From: Thecaphora thlaspeos
Taxonomy: Eukaryota; Basidiomycota; Ustilaginomycetes; Urocystidales; Glomosporiaceae
DNA: 64,000 nt
Assembly: GCA_900291925.1 (NCBI GenBank)
Contig: UWYS01000002.1
Coordinates: 682,001 to 746,000 of the forward strand
Direction of reading: 5' to 3'
Shown here: positions 33,115 through 44,727 of the stretch, one piece after another
Layout of the letters: each line of letters starts with the position of its first letter
How positions within the stretch are numbered: the first letter of the stretch is position 1
The notes under the pieces: generated by a model
Seen by the model: the letters and a program-made list of their open reading frames with translations, nothing else
The model's database searches: none
Told to the model about the DNA's origin: nothing
Program-made: the position numbers and the translations under genes

Positions 33115-33924
33115 ATGGACCTACTTCATGACGTGTATGCCCAGACCTGCCCTGGCTTTTTTTGCACGCGTGACTGCTTCTACTGTATGGGCTCAAAACT
33201 AGCTGCGGCGCTCGTGGCTCCGTTCATGGGTCCCGGATGGTATGTAAGTCACGCCGAAACGCCTGCGGACAATCCATTCGGGTTCAATTGCAAGTCCGGC
33301 CCCGAATTGCTGGCTAGGTTGAGCCAGGAGCCCGTTCTCAGGGTCACGCAGATCAACGAAGTCCACGACATCTGCCTGATCGGGAAGAGACGGGCGGCAA
33401 TTGTGTCTGTAGCCGTGCCAGCCCTTAGGGCCTTGCAATTGTACGAGACCGAAGTCAGCTTGACTGCATTGAGAGAACGTCAGTGTATGGTCAGAGCGAA
33501 TAAATTCAATCAAAATTTAACGATAGAAATCACGACATCACAGTCTACCCCATTTTTACATCTTCTCGTCCACGCTGTTACATGGGAGCAGAGTGTACCG
33601 TGCTTCCGCGTGCGAAACGGCCACGATCCGACTTCGACCCAAACGTTTCATATGCTACACTTACCTGTTCCAGCTCCGGCGCTCCCTACGGCGAGCGGAA
33701 GGGCGGCCATGTCTGAGGCGCCCAAGGCGGGCGACTCTTCCGAAAGCATATCGCTTCGTCAAGGCCATCGCTCCTCACGTGCAAACATGATCTCGCAGTC
33801 CATATATCCACGGCCTCATTTGGACAAAGCAAGGACCGTCCTAAACCAGTGTGCGGGCAAAGAAAGACCTTTTACATTTTCTGTAAAGGCAGGTGGGTAT
33901 CCGGCTCGCTTTTTTCAACCTTGA
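33115..33924 (+). CDS. Orphan ORF of 269 codons in a less GC-rich stretch
   Basis: Open from an ATG at 33115 to TGA. The local base composition is lower in GC than the flanks (for example 33495-33560), so a 269-codon frame is less expected by chance than elsewhere in the window. It has several Cys early (CPGFFCTRDCFYC) but no clear signal peptide, repeats or known domain. The opposite strand is also open for 104 codons (33199-33513), which weakens the case. Confidence 0.25.
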   Translation: MDLLHDVYAQTCPGFFCTRDCFYCMGSKLAAALVAPFMGPGWYVSHAETPADNPFGFNCKSGPELLARLSQEPVLRVTQINEVHDICLIGKRRAAIVSVAVPALRALQLYETEVSLTALRERQCMVRANKFNQNLTIEITTSQSTPFLHLLVHAVTWEQSVPCFRVRNGHDPTSTQTFHMLHLPVPAPALPTASGRAAMSEAPKAGDSSESISLRQGHRSSRANMISQSIYPRPHLDKARTVLNQCAGKERPFTFSVKAGGYPARFFQP

Positions 33925-34155
33925 TCGACGGTGCATGTCGGGTCGCCTGTGCCGCCGTACCGGGGGCCCAGGGATTGTTTGTTTCCTTCGTGACCAGAGT
34001 CTGACAAGCTTCCTTTGAGCGACAGCCTTCACCCTTCACGAGCGACCCTCGCGGAGAGAGACGGAGAATGCGGACAGACGTTTGCGCTCATTGGTAAATT
34101 CAAGGTATAGTACAGGATGCTAACGACAGGGCGGCTCGGCACAGGTATGTAGGAT

Positions 34156-34158
<3 letters not shown>

Positions 34159-34192
<34 letters not shown>
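34159..34192. repeat. Dinucleotide tandem repeat (GA)x17
   Basis: A perfect GA microsatellite in non-coding DNA. Confidence 0.9.
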
Positions 34193-34197
<5 letters not shown>

Positions 34198-34701
34198 GAG
34201 CGGAGAAGACGGAGCTGGATCGCAAGATAAAATGTTCAGGGCTGCGAGGTTCAACGGAAAAGTAGGCGACAACGGGAGATTTCGCGATGGTGGAAAGACG
34301 GCGGTACGCGGAAGAGGGACGGAGGAGCTCGGAGGACAGCGTCGCATCACGACGGGCTCAGCCGGGGAGAGATGATTGACGGTGACGATGATGATGGTGA
34401 AGCGAGCGGCAGAGGAAGGTGTCCGGCATAGCAAAGTGCCGGTTGTCGAGCTGGCGAAAAGGCGTCTGAAAGGGTCTGGCGCCGTGCGGGGGTTTGCGGG
34501 GGAGCGCGGAAGCCTAGCAGCGACGGTAGACTAGCGCGAGAAGAAACGTCATGCCAGCGCACCTGTCAAGCAAGCAAGCACATCGGAAGATTACGGTCAT
34601 TCTAAGCGGCTCTAGATCCACGACACGATCAATGATTCACAGCCCCGTAGATGACTCACCTGGCGTGCGTGAAAGAGGAACGCCTCTCCACGTCCGATCG
34701 T

Positions 34702-35019
34702 TCAAGCGGTCTCGCCGAGGCGGGAGACGGTGGAGGCGTCGCGGTGCGAAGAGATCTTACCAACCTGGATGAAATCTTCTGTGGTCTCGGCCTGGAAGGC
34801 GGGCGAGGATGAGCCGGCAGTGGTGCTGACGCCGCTGGCGGTGCCGGGGAGCTGTTGGGCCTCGGAGACGGGGCGGGGCATCATAGCGACCCTGCCGGTG
34901 GCGACCGAGGATCGGACGGGCGAGGGGGCCATCGAGATCGAGGCGGTGCTGGGCGCGGGGGGTGCGCGGATGACGGAGCGCGACGAAAAGGCACGGCGGA
35001 CGAGCTGACGGGCGACCAT
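34702..35019 (-). CDS. Small probable mitochondrial protein
   Basis: An ATG at 35017-35019 opens MVARQLVRRAFSSRSVIRAPP, a strong mitochondrial presequence (Arg-rich, no acidic residues, Ser/Ala/Leu), followed by Ser/Ala/Pro-rich sequence and a short acidic end, AFQAETTEDFIQ. Read straight through, the frame ends at 34702 (105 aa). A good donor (GTAAGATC) lies just after DFIQVG, so the true protein may splice into a very short last exon and end a few residues later. I do not recognise the family; a small respiratory-complex or assembly factor is possible. Confidence 0.45.
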   Translation of the reverse strand: MVARQLVRRAFSSRSVIRAPPAPSTASISMAPSPVRSSVATGRVAMMPRPVSEAQQLPGTASGVSTTAGSSSPAFQAETTEDFIQVGKISSHRDASTVSRLGETA

Positions 35020-36320
35020 GGCGAAGTTGGGAAGCGTTCGGAGAGTTGATGCGGAAGGCAGGGGTAGATGCAGACGAAGAGGGCTGATGTAGAGCGAGCT
35101 TAGAGATGGATGGAACAAGAGAGCACGATTGAGTGGAAGTGCGCCAGGCCGGGCGGTGAGGAGAAGAGACAATTTGAAGCTTTCTCATACCTTATCGTCG
35201 GGGAGCCAGCGAGGGTCGACATGCGCATAGGCAGGCGGGAGAGTACGTATGTCAGAGCACGGGCGATTCTCTGGCCTAAGTACTCTCATCATCCTCCTTT
35301 CTCCGAGCGTGCCTCTGACCGACGAACCGCCTCGATGCGCCGTCGGCCCATCCGGAAGCTGGGACCGCCCCGCGCCGGTCCCCCATCCGGCCTTTCCTCC
35401 TCGTGCCACTCCGCCCCTGCTTGCACCGCCGTGCCTCAGAGTGAGAGTCAACCGAGCACGGTCTGCTCCAGCACCTTGTCCACGTCTGGATCATGCCGTG
35501 ACGCGCAAGGGCCACCTCGGTCATCCTGTTGGGGGAACCTCCGCCCGGCGTCTATACACACAAGTGTGTAGATCGCCGCTGCGAGTCAAGGAGTGGCACG
35601 ATAAAGGGTGGCATCGCCGGGCCGTCACGAGATGACCTGATCGTATCCCCTCCCTCTGTGCCCATCATTGTCGCCGAGCGTCGATGTACAGATAAGCCGC
35701 CGAGCCGGGCGTAGATGTGCCGCAACATTGCACGTTGAGTGCGGGGGCGGCGGTGGTTTGGGCGTATCGCTCCCCAACGTCACGGAGAAGCCTCGGGATC
35801 GGATGGCATCAAAAAGCTGTAGCTTCCCGAACAAAATAAGTGCCCCTCCCGCCGTGCCCCGCCTGGACTTTGCGGGCTTTTCCCCCAACATGCCATCCTT
35901 GGCTGTAAAAACAGGCATGAAGGGGCCAGCCAGGTTGCAAAGATGCCGCTCGCCGCACGCGGCCTGGAATCCAGTACAGCACCTTTCTCCGCCAACACAG
36001 ATACACATTCCTGCGTTGCTGTCGTCGCTCGAGCTCGGCCCACCTCGACAGGCCGCATATTAATAAGCCGTCGCACGAGCCGGGCCGCACCCTGTCGGCA
36101 ATCTCCATGTCCGCTCTGGGCTGTCGCTGGTCTGGACTCGCCGTGCGACGTCAATCGGGCAGCGAATGGCGAGTCTTTCGTATCAAATCACGGAGAGTTA
36201 CTAATTGTAGTATCACAGCGTAAACAGGTGAGAGTAACAGGGGACCCGGAACCGGCGGCAATCTTGGAACATCTTCTTGTGCTTCTCCTGGAGTCCTCTC
36301 TACTCCCATTTGGAAGCCAG
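35020..36320. other. Intergenic region between two minus-strand genes
   Basis: 1.3 kb with no recognised gene; the part near 35020-35500 should be the promoter of the small mitochondrial-type gene. Open frames up to 153 codons are present, but they lack domains and overlap in several frames. Confidence 0.5.
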
Positions 36321-39300
36321 CTAGTGCTCGATCTGGCCCCGAGGTGGAAAAGGTGAGGACAGCGCCGGCGGTAGCGGGAGGAAGCTTGTCAGCGTCGACG
36401 AATCGAATGGCCACGGGGACACCGCGCAAAAAGACGCTCACCTCGCATAGCAGATCCCCCTGGTTGACCGAGTCGTTCTGAGTGACCGTGACTCGCTTGA
36501 CGTGGCCGCAAACAGGAGCCGAGACGACCGTCTCCATCTGTCGCGCAACATACGTCGGAAGGGGAGCACGGGGCGTCTGGTCAGTGGGAACATGGCCGAG
36601 GGGACCGGCACCGGCCCGGCCAATAGACTCACCTTCATGGCGCTCATGATAAAGAGCGGATCGCCGGCCTTAATCTGCTGTCCCTCCTTGGCGCGAATCT
36701 CGACGACGACACCGGCCAGCGGCGAGCCGACGCTGCCCGGGTTGGACGACGCCTTCTCGCGCGTGATAGTCTCGACGGCCGCGCTACGGTCCTCGATGGT
36801 GAGGGCACGCGGCTCGGCGTTGAGCTCAAAGAAGACCTCGCGCTGGCCGGTTCCCGTGTTGAGCGCGCCGACGGCGAGCAGCTTGACGATGAGCAGCTTG
36901 CCGCGGTCAATGTAGGCGTGGATCTCCTCGCCCGGCTGCGCCTTGCCGAGGAAGTAGCGCGTCGGAAGATTGCTCAGATCGCCGTACTGCTCGAGGAAGT
37001 CCTGGAACTCCTCGAAGACCTTGGGGTACATGACGTAGCTGATGGCGTCGGTCGTCGACATCGAGCGGCCGTACTTGGCGATAAGGTCCTTCTTGACCTT
37101 GGCAAAGTCGATCGGCGGCATCGAGGCGCCCGGCCGGCCCTCGACGCGCTTTTTGTCGCGGATGATCTTGGTCCTGAGCGGCTCCGGGAAGCCGCCGGGC
37201 GGGGTGCCGAGGAAGCCCTGGAAATACTCGATGACCGAGCTGGGGAAGTCGAGCTTGTCGGCGCGCTCCTCGATCGCCTTGGCGTCGAGCTTGTTGGCCA
37301 CCATGAATTGGGCGAAGTCGCCCACCACCTTGGACGACGGCGTCACCTTGACAATGTCGCCGCACAGCTTGTTGGCCTGGATGTAGGCGTTCTTGATCTC
37401 GTTCCACTGGGTCCCGAGGCCGAGCTGCTGCGACTGGAACATCAGGTTGGTGTACTGGCCGCCGGGCATCTCGTGGTCGAAGACGCTCGAGTCGGACGCC
37501 TTGACGTTGGCCTCGAAGCACTGGTACAGCTGCCGCACTTGGCTCCAGTAGAGGTTGAGGTTCTGGATGTCCTCGTGACGGATACCGGCTCCGAGCCCGG
37601 TCTGCTCGAGCGCGCTGACGAGGGCGCCCATCGACGGCTGCGAGGTGAGGCCGCTCATGCTGTCGATGGAGACGTCGACGACGTCGGCGCCCGCCTCGGC
37701 GCACGTGAGCATGCTCGACAGCGCGATGCCGGCGGTATCGTGCGAGTGGACGTGGATCGGGAGGTCCGGGTACTTTTTGCGGATTCCGCCGACGAGCATC
37801 CTGGCGGCCGTCGGCTTGAGCAGACCGGCCATGTCCTTGATGCCGAGGATGTGGATGCCCGTCTTGACCAGCTCGTCGGTCAAGTTGAGGTAGTACCCGA
37901 GCGTGTACTTGGGGTGCTTGGCCGGATTGGCAATGTCTCCGGTGTAGCAGATGGTGCCCTCGGCGACGCCGCCCGCCTTCTTCGCCGCGTCGATGCCAAG
38001 CTTGAGCGAGTCGAGCGAGTTCAGCGAGTCGAACACGCGGAAGATGTCAAGGCCGCACTCGACCGCCTTCTTACTGAACTCGTAGATCGCATTGTCCGGG
38101 TAGGCCGTGTAGCCGACCGCGTTGGCGCCACGGACGAGCGCCTGGAAGGGGATGTTGGGCACCATCTTGCGCAGCTTGCGCAGGCGCTCCCAAGGGTCCT
38201 CGTAGAGGAAGCGCATCGCGACATCGAACGTCGCACCGCCCCAGCACTCGAGACTGAAGGCGTTCTTGAGAACGTAGCTCGTCTCCTTGGCGATGTTGAC
38301 CATGTCGATGGTCCGCAGGCGCGTCGCGAACAGGCTCTGGTGGGCGTCGCGCCAGGTGGTGTCCATGATCAGGGTGCCCTTGTAGGCGCGGACCGCCTTG
38401 GCAAAGGCCTCGGGACCCTCCTTGACGATAATGTTCCTCCAGCCCTCGGTGCAGGGCTGGCTGGTATCGAGCGTCTTGGACGGGTCGCTAGGGTCGGAGA
38501 AGGAGGGGATCTGGATTCCGTCCTTGAGGCCGGGCTCGCCGATCTGGCCCTTGATCGAGCTGCCGTTGACGGCAATGTCGCCGAGGTAGGCCAGCAGCTT
38601 CTGCGCGCGGTTCTTGGTCTGGACCAGGTTGAACAGCTCCGGCGTGTCGTCGATCATCGTCGTCCAGGTGCTGGCCGTCGCGAACGAGTCGTGGGTCAGC
38701 AAGCGGAAGAGGAAGGGGATGTTGGTCTTGACGCCGCGGATGCGGAACTCGATGAGCGCCCGTAGCATCTTCCTCCGTGCCACCTCATACGTCGCTCCGC
38801 GGCAGGTGACCTTGACCAGCAGCGAGTCGTAGTGCGGGGTGATCTGGGCGCCGGCGAAGCCGGAGCCGGTGTCGAGGCGGACGCCGTTGCCGCCAGCGGA
38901 TCGGTAGACCTCGATCCTGCCGGTGTCAGGCTGGAAGTTGGCCGCCGGGTCTTCGGTCGTGATGCGGCACTGAATGGCCGAGCCACGCTTCTGGATCGAC
39001 TCCTGGCTGAGGCCGAGGTCGGCCAGCGTCGCGCCGGCGGCGATCTGGATCTGGGCGCCGACAATGTCGATTCCGGTAATCTCTTCGGTGATGGTGTGCT
39101 CGACCTGGAGGCGCGGGTTGATCTCGATAAAGTAGTGGCGTCCGAGCTGGTCGACGAGGAACTCAGCGGTACCGGCGTTGCGATAGCCCGCGGTCCTGGC
39201 AATCTTGACGGCATCGCCGAGGATGGCCTGTCGCACCTCGTCCTTGAGGTTCGAGGCCGGGGCGACCTCGACTACTTTTTGGTGCCTGCGCTGGACGGAG

Positions 39301-40142
39301 CAGTCGCGCTCGAACAGGTGGACGACGTTGCCCTCGCCGTCGGCCAGCAGCTGGACCTCGATGTGGCGCGGTCGGTCGAGGAAGCGCTCGACGAAGACGG
39401 TCGGATCGCCGAACGCCGACCTGGCCTCTGAGACGGCGCGGTCGAACGACTCCTGGAAGTCCTCCATCTTTCGGACGACGCGCATGCCACGTCCACCGCC
39501 GCCCATGGCAGCCTTGATGATAACGGGGAAGCCGACCTCTTCGACGAAGGGCTTGGCCGCCTCGTAGCTCGCGATCGGTCCGGGAGTACCGGGGACGATG
39601 GGGACGCCCGCCGCGCGCGCGAGGTCGCGCGCCTTTGTCTTGTCGCCGAGGCCGTCGATCGTCTCTGGCCTGGGACCGATGAAGGCGATGCCGGCCGCCT
39701 CAACCTTTTTCGCGAACTCGGGGTTTTCGGAGAGGAAGCCGTAGCCCGGGTGGATCATGTCGACCTTGTGCTCGAGGGCGATCCTGACGATATCGTCCAT
39801 GGCGAGGTAGGCCGAGACGGGTGCGAGGCCGGCGCCGACCTGGTAGGCCTCGTCGGCCTTGTATCGGTGCGCGCTCATCCTGTCTTCGTAGCTATAGAGC
39901 GCGACGGTGTTCATGGCGAGCTCGTGGGCGGTTCGGAAGATGCGGATGGCAATTTCGCCACGGTTGGCGACCATCAGCTTCTTGAGCGGGCCCGGTCCTT
40001 CGCCGCCGAGGCCGGAGCGGATCTTGTTGATCGAGGGGAAGACATGGCCGGTTCGGTCTCCAGGCGTGCCGGGCTGGCTCTCGAAGGTGTCGATGAAGAT
40101 GGTGCGAGGCTGGACCTTGGGTTCTGCAAGGGTGTCGTCCAT
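36321..40142 (-). CDS. PYC: Pyruvate carboxylase
   Basis: Three exons on the minus strand, 40142-36633, 36537-36442 and a 12 nt coding tip 36332-36321, give about 1205 aa. The enzyme carboxylates pyruvate to oxaloacetate using ATP, bicarbonate and biotin, refilling the TCA cycle. Domains in order: biotin carboxylase starting LKKLMVANRGEIAIRIFRTA, with the Gly-rich ATP loop GGGGRGMRVV and EINPRLQVEHTITEEITG; carboxyltransferase with TTWRDAHQSLFATR, ECWGGATFDVAMRFLYEDPW and HVHSHDTAG; and a biotin carrier domain with the biotinylated lysine K1170 in SAMKMET. The first intron falls exactly after that lysine codon. The last exon is my choice of acceptor, ending the protein CEIEH; other ends are possible but change only a few residues. 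There is no presequence, so it is probably cytosolic as in most fungi. Confidence 0.95.
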
Positions 40143-40560
40143 GGTGGCGGGCGGCGGACGGCGTCGTTCGGGGAGGTGGACAAAGATCTAGATCGCAGCT
40201 CGTCGGCAGCAGCCAAGTCGAGTCGGGGGCGACGTGCAGAAAGGGCGAGGGCTAGGGATCTGTATGCGTGGGGGCGGTCGGTGTTGAGTGAAGGTGGCGG
40301 TTGTCAGTCTACCGTAGAGGAAGGGAGGCAGGGCAGGATAAAACCGAATGGGGAGGCAGAGAGGAAGAGCGAGAGGGAGAAGGAGGAGGTAAAGAAGAAG
40401 GGCGAGGGCGAGGGCGCGGGCGATGGCAAAGGCGAGGGCGAAGTGATTTGCCAGCCAGGAGAGGAGAGCTTGCTGAGCATCGGCCCGCCAAGAAGGCCGG
40501 GCGTCGCGCACTGATCAGGCTAGGCCGGCGCCCGTCCGCCTTTCTGACTCGGCTGCGAAC

Positions 40561-40590
40561 CCTTGCCTTGCCTTGCCTTGCCTTGCCTTG
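40561..40590. repeat. Pentanucleotide tandem repeat (CCTTG)x6
   Basis: Six perfect copies of CCTTG in the upstream region of pyruvate carboxylase. Confidence 0.9.
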
Positions 40591-42471
40591 CCTTTCAACT
40601 TTCTTTCTTTCGATCCGCTAGCAACGTTGCTTGGTCGCTTCTTCCGATCCTTTTGCGTGGCCCTTCTTGGGAACCCTGTCCGTCTGTGCGTCGCCATCGC
40701 TGTCGTCGTCTGGTCCAGACTGCCAAGGCAACGACGACAACATCTCCTGCGCGCCCGACTTTGAGCTCCCAGCGTCCATCCACGAGCCTAGACCTCCCTG
40801 TCACCCGCCAAGGCCAGCGCCAGCGCCCGCCTCCGGCCGCGAGGATTGAGCTTTGCGGATACCGTGCCGCACCTCGTCACCTCTTCGGGAAGAAGCGAGC
40901 TCAGAGGCAAGAATCAAAGAAGAAAAACAAGAGCAGGCCCCGGGCGTTGGAGTGTGGGGCCAGGATCGATAGCGAGCGGCGGTGTCCGCCTCGTAGACGC
41001 CATCTCGCCGTCATGACTCGATGCACAAGCATCCACGTCGAGACCACCGCTGTCCCTTTGCAGATCTCGCGGCAACAGTGAGGAACTTGAGCTGAGGCAC
41101 TGGAGCTCGACCATGTCGAGGCCCCCGCTAATGGGAAAGCGACAGGTAGCGCGAGGAGCGGTCGATCACCGGCACGAGGGGTATCGAGCCTGCGGACAAC
41201 TCTCTGTTCGTCTCCCTGCCCAGAGATCTCGCGACCGATAGTGGACTGCGCCGCTCGCCAATCTCTCTCTCTAGCTGACGACACTGACCACAGGTGAGGG
41301 CAGCAGAATCGTCGAACCATTTCGGTCAAACTCGAGCACGGCAGACGCGATGACATCGTCGTCGGCCGCCGTCGAAAACAGCGCCCGTCGATGACAGAAG
41401 GGCCGCCGACTATTGGACGATAAGAGGGCAAAGCTGCGCAGGGAAAATTCGCTGTTCGTCGACGTCGCACCCTCTTATCGCAGCGATCAATGCGATCTTG
41501 CCCTCGTTATCTCGTTTGGCGGCCGGGCATTGAAGCACGGGTGAGGGAACCGCATCTTTCGTCGTCGTCGTCATAGCCGCTCTGCCCTGGCATCATTACT
41601 TGTAACTCACCTCTAGTCCGAGGGAAGAGAGGAGGGCTTTGTGTCACGCTGGACCGTGTCGGCGGCGCAGGCCGGGTCGTGTTGAGCAGGAGCGCAGAGA
41701 GAGGTGGGACTACGGTCGAGCAGAATCGTTGCTGTTGGCGCCAGGAAAAGACCGATAGCTGACAATGCCAGGTCGGAGGAGATGCGGTCGGGTGGGAGAG
41801 TGACAGAGGTGGTGGTGGTGTCGAAGGAACATCGAAAGAGGACGGAGGAACACAAAGACGACCACCGAGTGCTTTGCAACGGGACGGATCTGGAGACCGG
41901 CTCTTAGACCGGCCCCACGGGGCAGCGCACAGTCAGCTCCTGATGGCGATGATGCACTCTGGCCTTTGCCATCGAGAGCAAGGCGACGCTTTCAGCGATG
42001 ACGTCCGCAAGAGCCCCCACAGCCTGAGAGCTTCCCCGCATTCCAGTGACCAAACAGACACCCACGCCCATGACCACACCAACACACCATGTCCCGACAA
42101 AGCCGGCGACGCCCGAACCTAGCCCTCGCGCTGCAGCCGCGTGCTTTTCCGTCACGAGAGAGTCGGTCGAGCTCGGAGACACCCGGCGCCGTGCCCCACC
42201 TCGGAACCAAAGCGTGACGATCACAACCAGCATCGCGGTGGTGTCAACAGCCGGCTCGGGAACGAACCGCCTCGCTCCGGAAGCGCTCGCTGTATCATTC
42301 CGCTCCCCCGTCCCCCATGCCCTTGGCAACGGACAGCGAGCGCAGAAGCCACTCTCCTTATCACGAGCTTGGAAACCGTCGGGTACACGATGATGCGGCT
42401 CGACCCACCCTTCACTGTCTTGCCTGTGAAGCGTCCCTCCTTGGTGCCACCAACTCTTCTGGCTTGTGTCG

Positions 42472-43219
42472 TAACCTCTGAAATAACCAAAATATTGGAT
42501 ATTAAGTCCCTGCCTGCCACAACAATCCAAGGCCATTGCAAATAGGTTTACATTAAAATGTTACCTTGTTGTTGACATTGTGCCAGGTTATGGCTTCCCA
42601 AAGGCTGACCACATGCATCTCTTTGGGGGTTTAGACAATAGAGCACAACTTTTTGAATCCCAGAACCCTCTTCATGAGGTTGAAACCAAATCACACAATA
42701 TTTACATTATCCCTTGTATGATCCCTGCTGGAATCAATCAGGCAAATTGATAGGCAGGGAAGGTCTGTGCACATAATGCAACAGTCCAGGAATCTGTGGC
42801 TGCTGATGCAGCAAGCTTTGAGCATTGCTTCAAAAATGGTCCAGAGGAGATGAATCATCCATCCTGACAGTCCTGTCTTCATTGGCTGGGCTCTGTCCTG
42901 TTCTACCTTGCTTCAACTTGTTCATAGTGTATTATAGTTCAGCCACTGCTTGATGACATTTTTTTTTTGAATTCATTTTGATCTTAGAAAGAGTTCAGAC
43001 ACAAGTGTTGGGCTGCATGCCAATGGGCCAAGTACCATGACACAGGAGTTGTGAGGACCCCTGGTTCCAAGTCCAGTCAAAGCTTGGCCAAGGTGCAAAG
43101 TCTCTCAGTAGAGTTGGTAGGGCCTCCAAGAGCCCCTGGTGCAATATATATAGCTTGGGACTCCAAGTAGTCCCTGGGTCTTCCCCCTGTCAAATGTACT
43201 ACATAGTCTACTAGGACTC
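42472..43219. other. CpG-free, AT-richer block; probable decayed insertion
   Basis: Reading every base from 42472 to 43219 (748 bp), there is not one CG dinucleotide, while flanking DNA has several per 60 bp. TG and CA are correspondingly frequent and GC content falls well below the surroundings. The edges are sharp: the last CG before it is at 42470-42471 and the first after it at 43220-43221. This is what repeated deamination of methylated CpG, or a RIP-like process aimed at CpG, leaves in a transposon copy. No terminal repeats, target-site duplication or recognisable transposase frame were found, so the identity of the insert is open. Confidence 0.65.
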
Positions 43220-43878
43220 CGGTGCAACATCGACACCTGCACACTCTTCAGCCTCTCCAGCAAGCCCCCCTCCGTCCTCGGCCGCCCCGCGGTACTCAGA
43301 CCCCAAGGGCCTAACATCCTACCTTTGGAACAAGGACAACCTGGTTTGGCTGAGGCAGCTGGAGGGTATTGAGGGTCTTGGGTTGGGCATTCCAATGACC
43401 ACAGCGGTTGCACAGTCTCATAACCCACATCGATGGCAGACAAAGCGCCGGACTCGTGTATGAACTCTTTCTGGAATCGAAATCAATTCAAACTGTCTTT
43501 GAGCTATGATACACTGTGGACGAGTCGAGGCAAGGACAGGACTGTCAGAACGACCAGTTCATCAAGGGTCGGGGCGGGGAGGTCTCTGATGGCAGGGATG
43601 GTGACCTGAGACCAAGGCGGAACAAGGGGGAGCCACTCTGCCGGTATCTCCAAAGACGAGCGATCGGCGCGACAATGATCTTCCGAGCCGACATTCCTGT
43701 ACAACCACTGCCGCAGGTTTGCTATGGCCACTCGGATATGCCCTGACGCGGTAGCCCAATACTACGGCCAGCCTGTATCCAGTCTGATTCCGAGCTCACG
43801 CCCTGCACGATCAAGCTGATTGATTGAATTACTATGTCATGCTCATATGCTCGTCTGTCTATCCGTGTACATGTGTGT

Positions 43879-44727
43879 TCATCCGCCTATCCTTGATAGT
43901 GCCCGCCCTGCTTTGCCTGTGGGTGCTTCCATACTTGGTGGCGGTCGGGCTGGGCACGTTGGGACTATGGAGATGCTGAGCTGGGGACGATGAGACGATG
44001 AGACGGTGAGGCGGCGAGGCGGCGAGGCGAGTGCTGTGGTCGGAGAGGACCTCGGCGGCTCGGTAGCGTCCGGGACGCTCGGGGTCGAGCTTCGAGCCGA
44101 TGGCGAGAGCGCTGTTTGGGCGGTCGCCGAGACGGACGAGAGACTCTGCCGCCCGCCTGAACCCTGGCCGGCGCTGGATGCTTGTCGGGTGCGCTCCTGG
44201 TGGGCGAGGGGGGGATCGCTGCGCGGCGGCGGGCCTCGACGTGCCGGCGGGCAAAGCAGAGGGCGCGGGTCGATCCAGGCAGATGACGTCAAAGCGGCTG
44301 TGGCCGGTCGCGCGTGGCGTCCATGGCCGGCTCGGTGCTGGCGAGGTCGCTGACCCAGTCGTTGCCCGAGGGCAGCGCGAGGGGACGCGGCACGTGCTGT
44401 ACGGTCTTGGATGTGACGCTCGATGGGGCCGGCTTGTCGATGGTGCGGCGCGGACCCCGATGTTCTCGGCGGAAGCTGACCGTGCTGGCCGGTGGGCCGG
44501 CTGTCCGAGTCCGTCACGTTGACCTGCGGCCGCCGGCCTCTGCGGAGGACGAGATCCGAAAAGGGGCGGTGGCGGATCCTGCGGGTCGATGGGCAGGAGG
44601 TCGGCTTCGTGGCCGAGAAGGAGGGCCCTGCTTGCGGCGACGACGACGAGGAGGCGACAAGGGAAGCGGAGAAAAGGGGAAGAGTAGCGAAAACGATCAG
44701 GCGGCCATAGTCTGGGTCATGTAGCAT
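43879..44727 (-). CDS. Orphan Ser/Pro/Arg-rich ORF, weak
   Basis: An ATG at 44727 opens MLHDPDYGRLIVFATLPLFSASLVASSSSS, in which a hydrophobic run is followed by Ser, loosely like a signal peptide preceded by eight polar residues. The rest is Ser/Pro/Arg/Gln low-complexity with no domain. The same stretch is open in other frames, so this may be chance. Confidence 0.2.
   Translation of the reverse strand: MLHDPDYGRLIVFATLPLFSASLVASSSSSPQAGPSFSATKPTSCPSTRRIRHRPFSDLVLRRGRRPQVNVTDSDSRPTGQHGQLPPRTSGSAPHHRQAGPIERHIQDRTARAASPRAALGQRLGQRPRQHRAGHGRHARPATAALTSSAWIDPRPLLCPPARRGPPPRSDPPLAHQERTRQASSAGQGSGGRQSLSSVSATAQTALSPSARSSTPSVPDATEPPRSSPTTALASPPRRLTVSSSHRPQLSISIVPTCPARPPPSMEAPTGKAGRALSRIGG

Larger units (their letters stand above)
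30778..34701. other. Gene-poor region of about 3.9 kb; contains the upstream region of the GATA factor
   Basis: The first ~1.1 kb is probably the promoter and leader of the GATA-factor gene. Its 260-codon minus-strand frame (31137-31919) is Ser/Pro/Arg-rich with no domain and is probably leader sequence. The rest is moderately AT-richer around 33000-33900. Two weak ORFs are listed separately. No RNA gene seen. Confidence 0.4.

Noticed and set aside
36918..38765. 615-codon plus-strand ORF opposite pyruvate carboxylase
   Set aside because: It is the antisense shadow of a GC-rich coding frame. Its Val/Asp/Gly/Leu/Arg composition is the mirror of the sense codons, and there is no domain.
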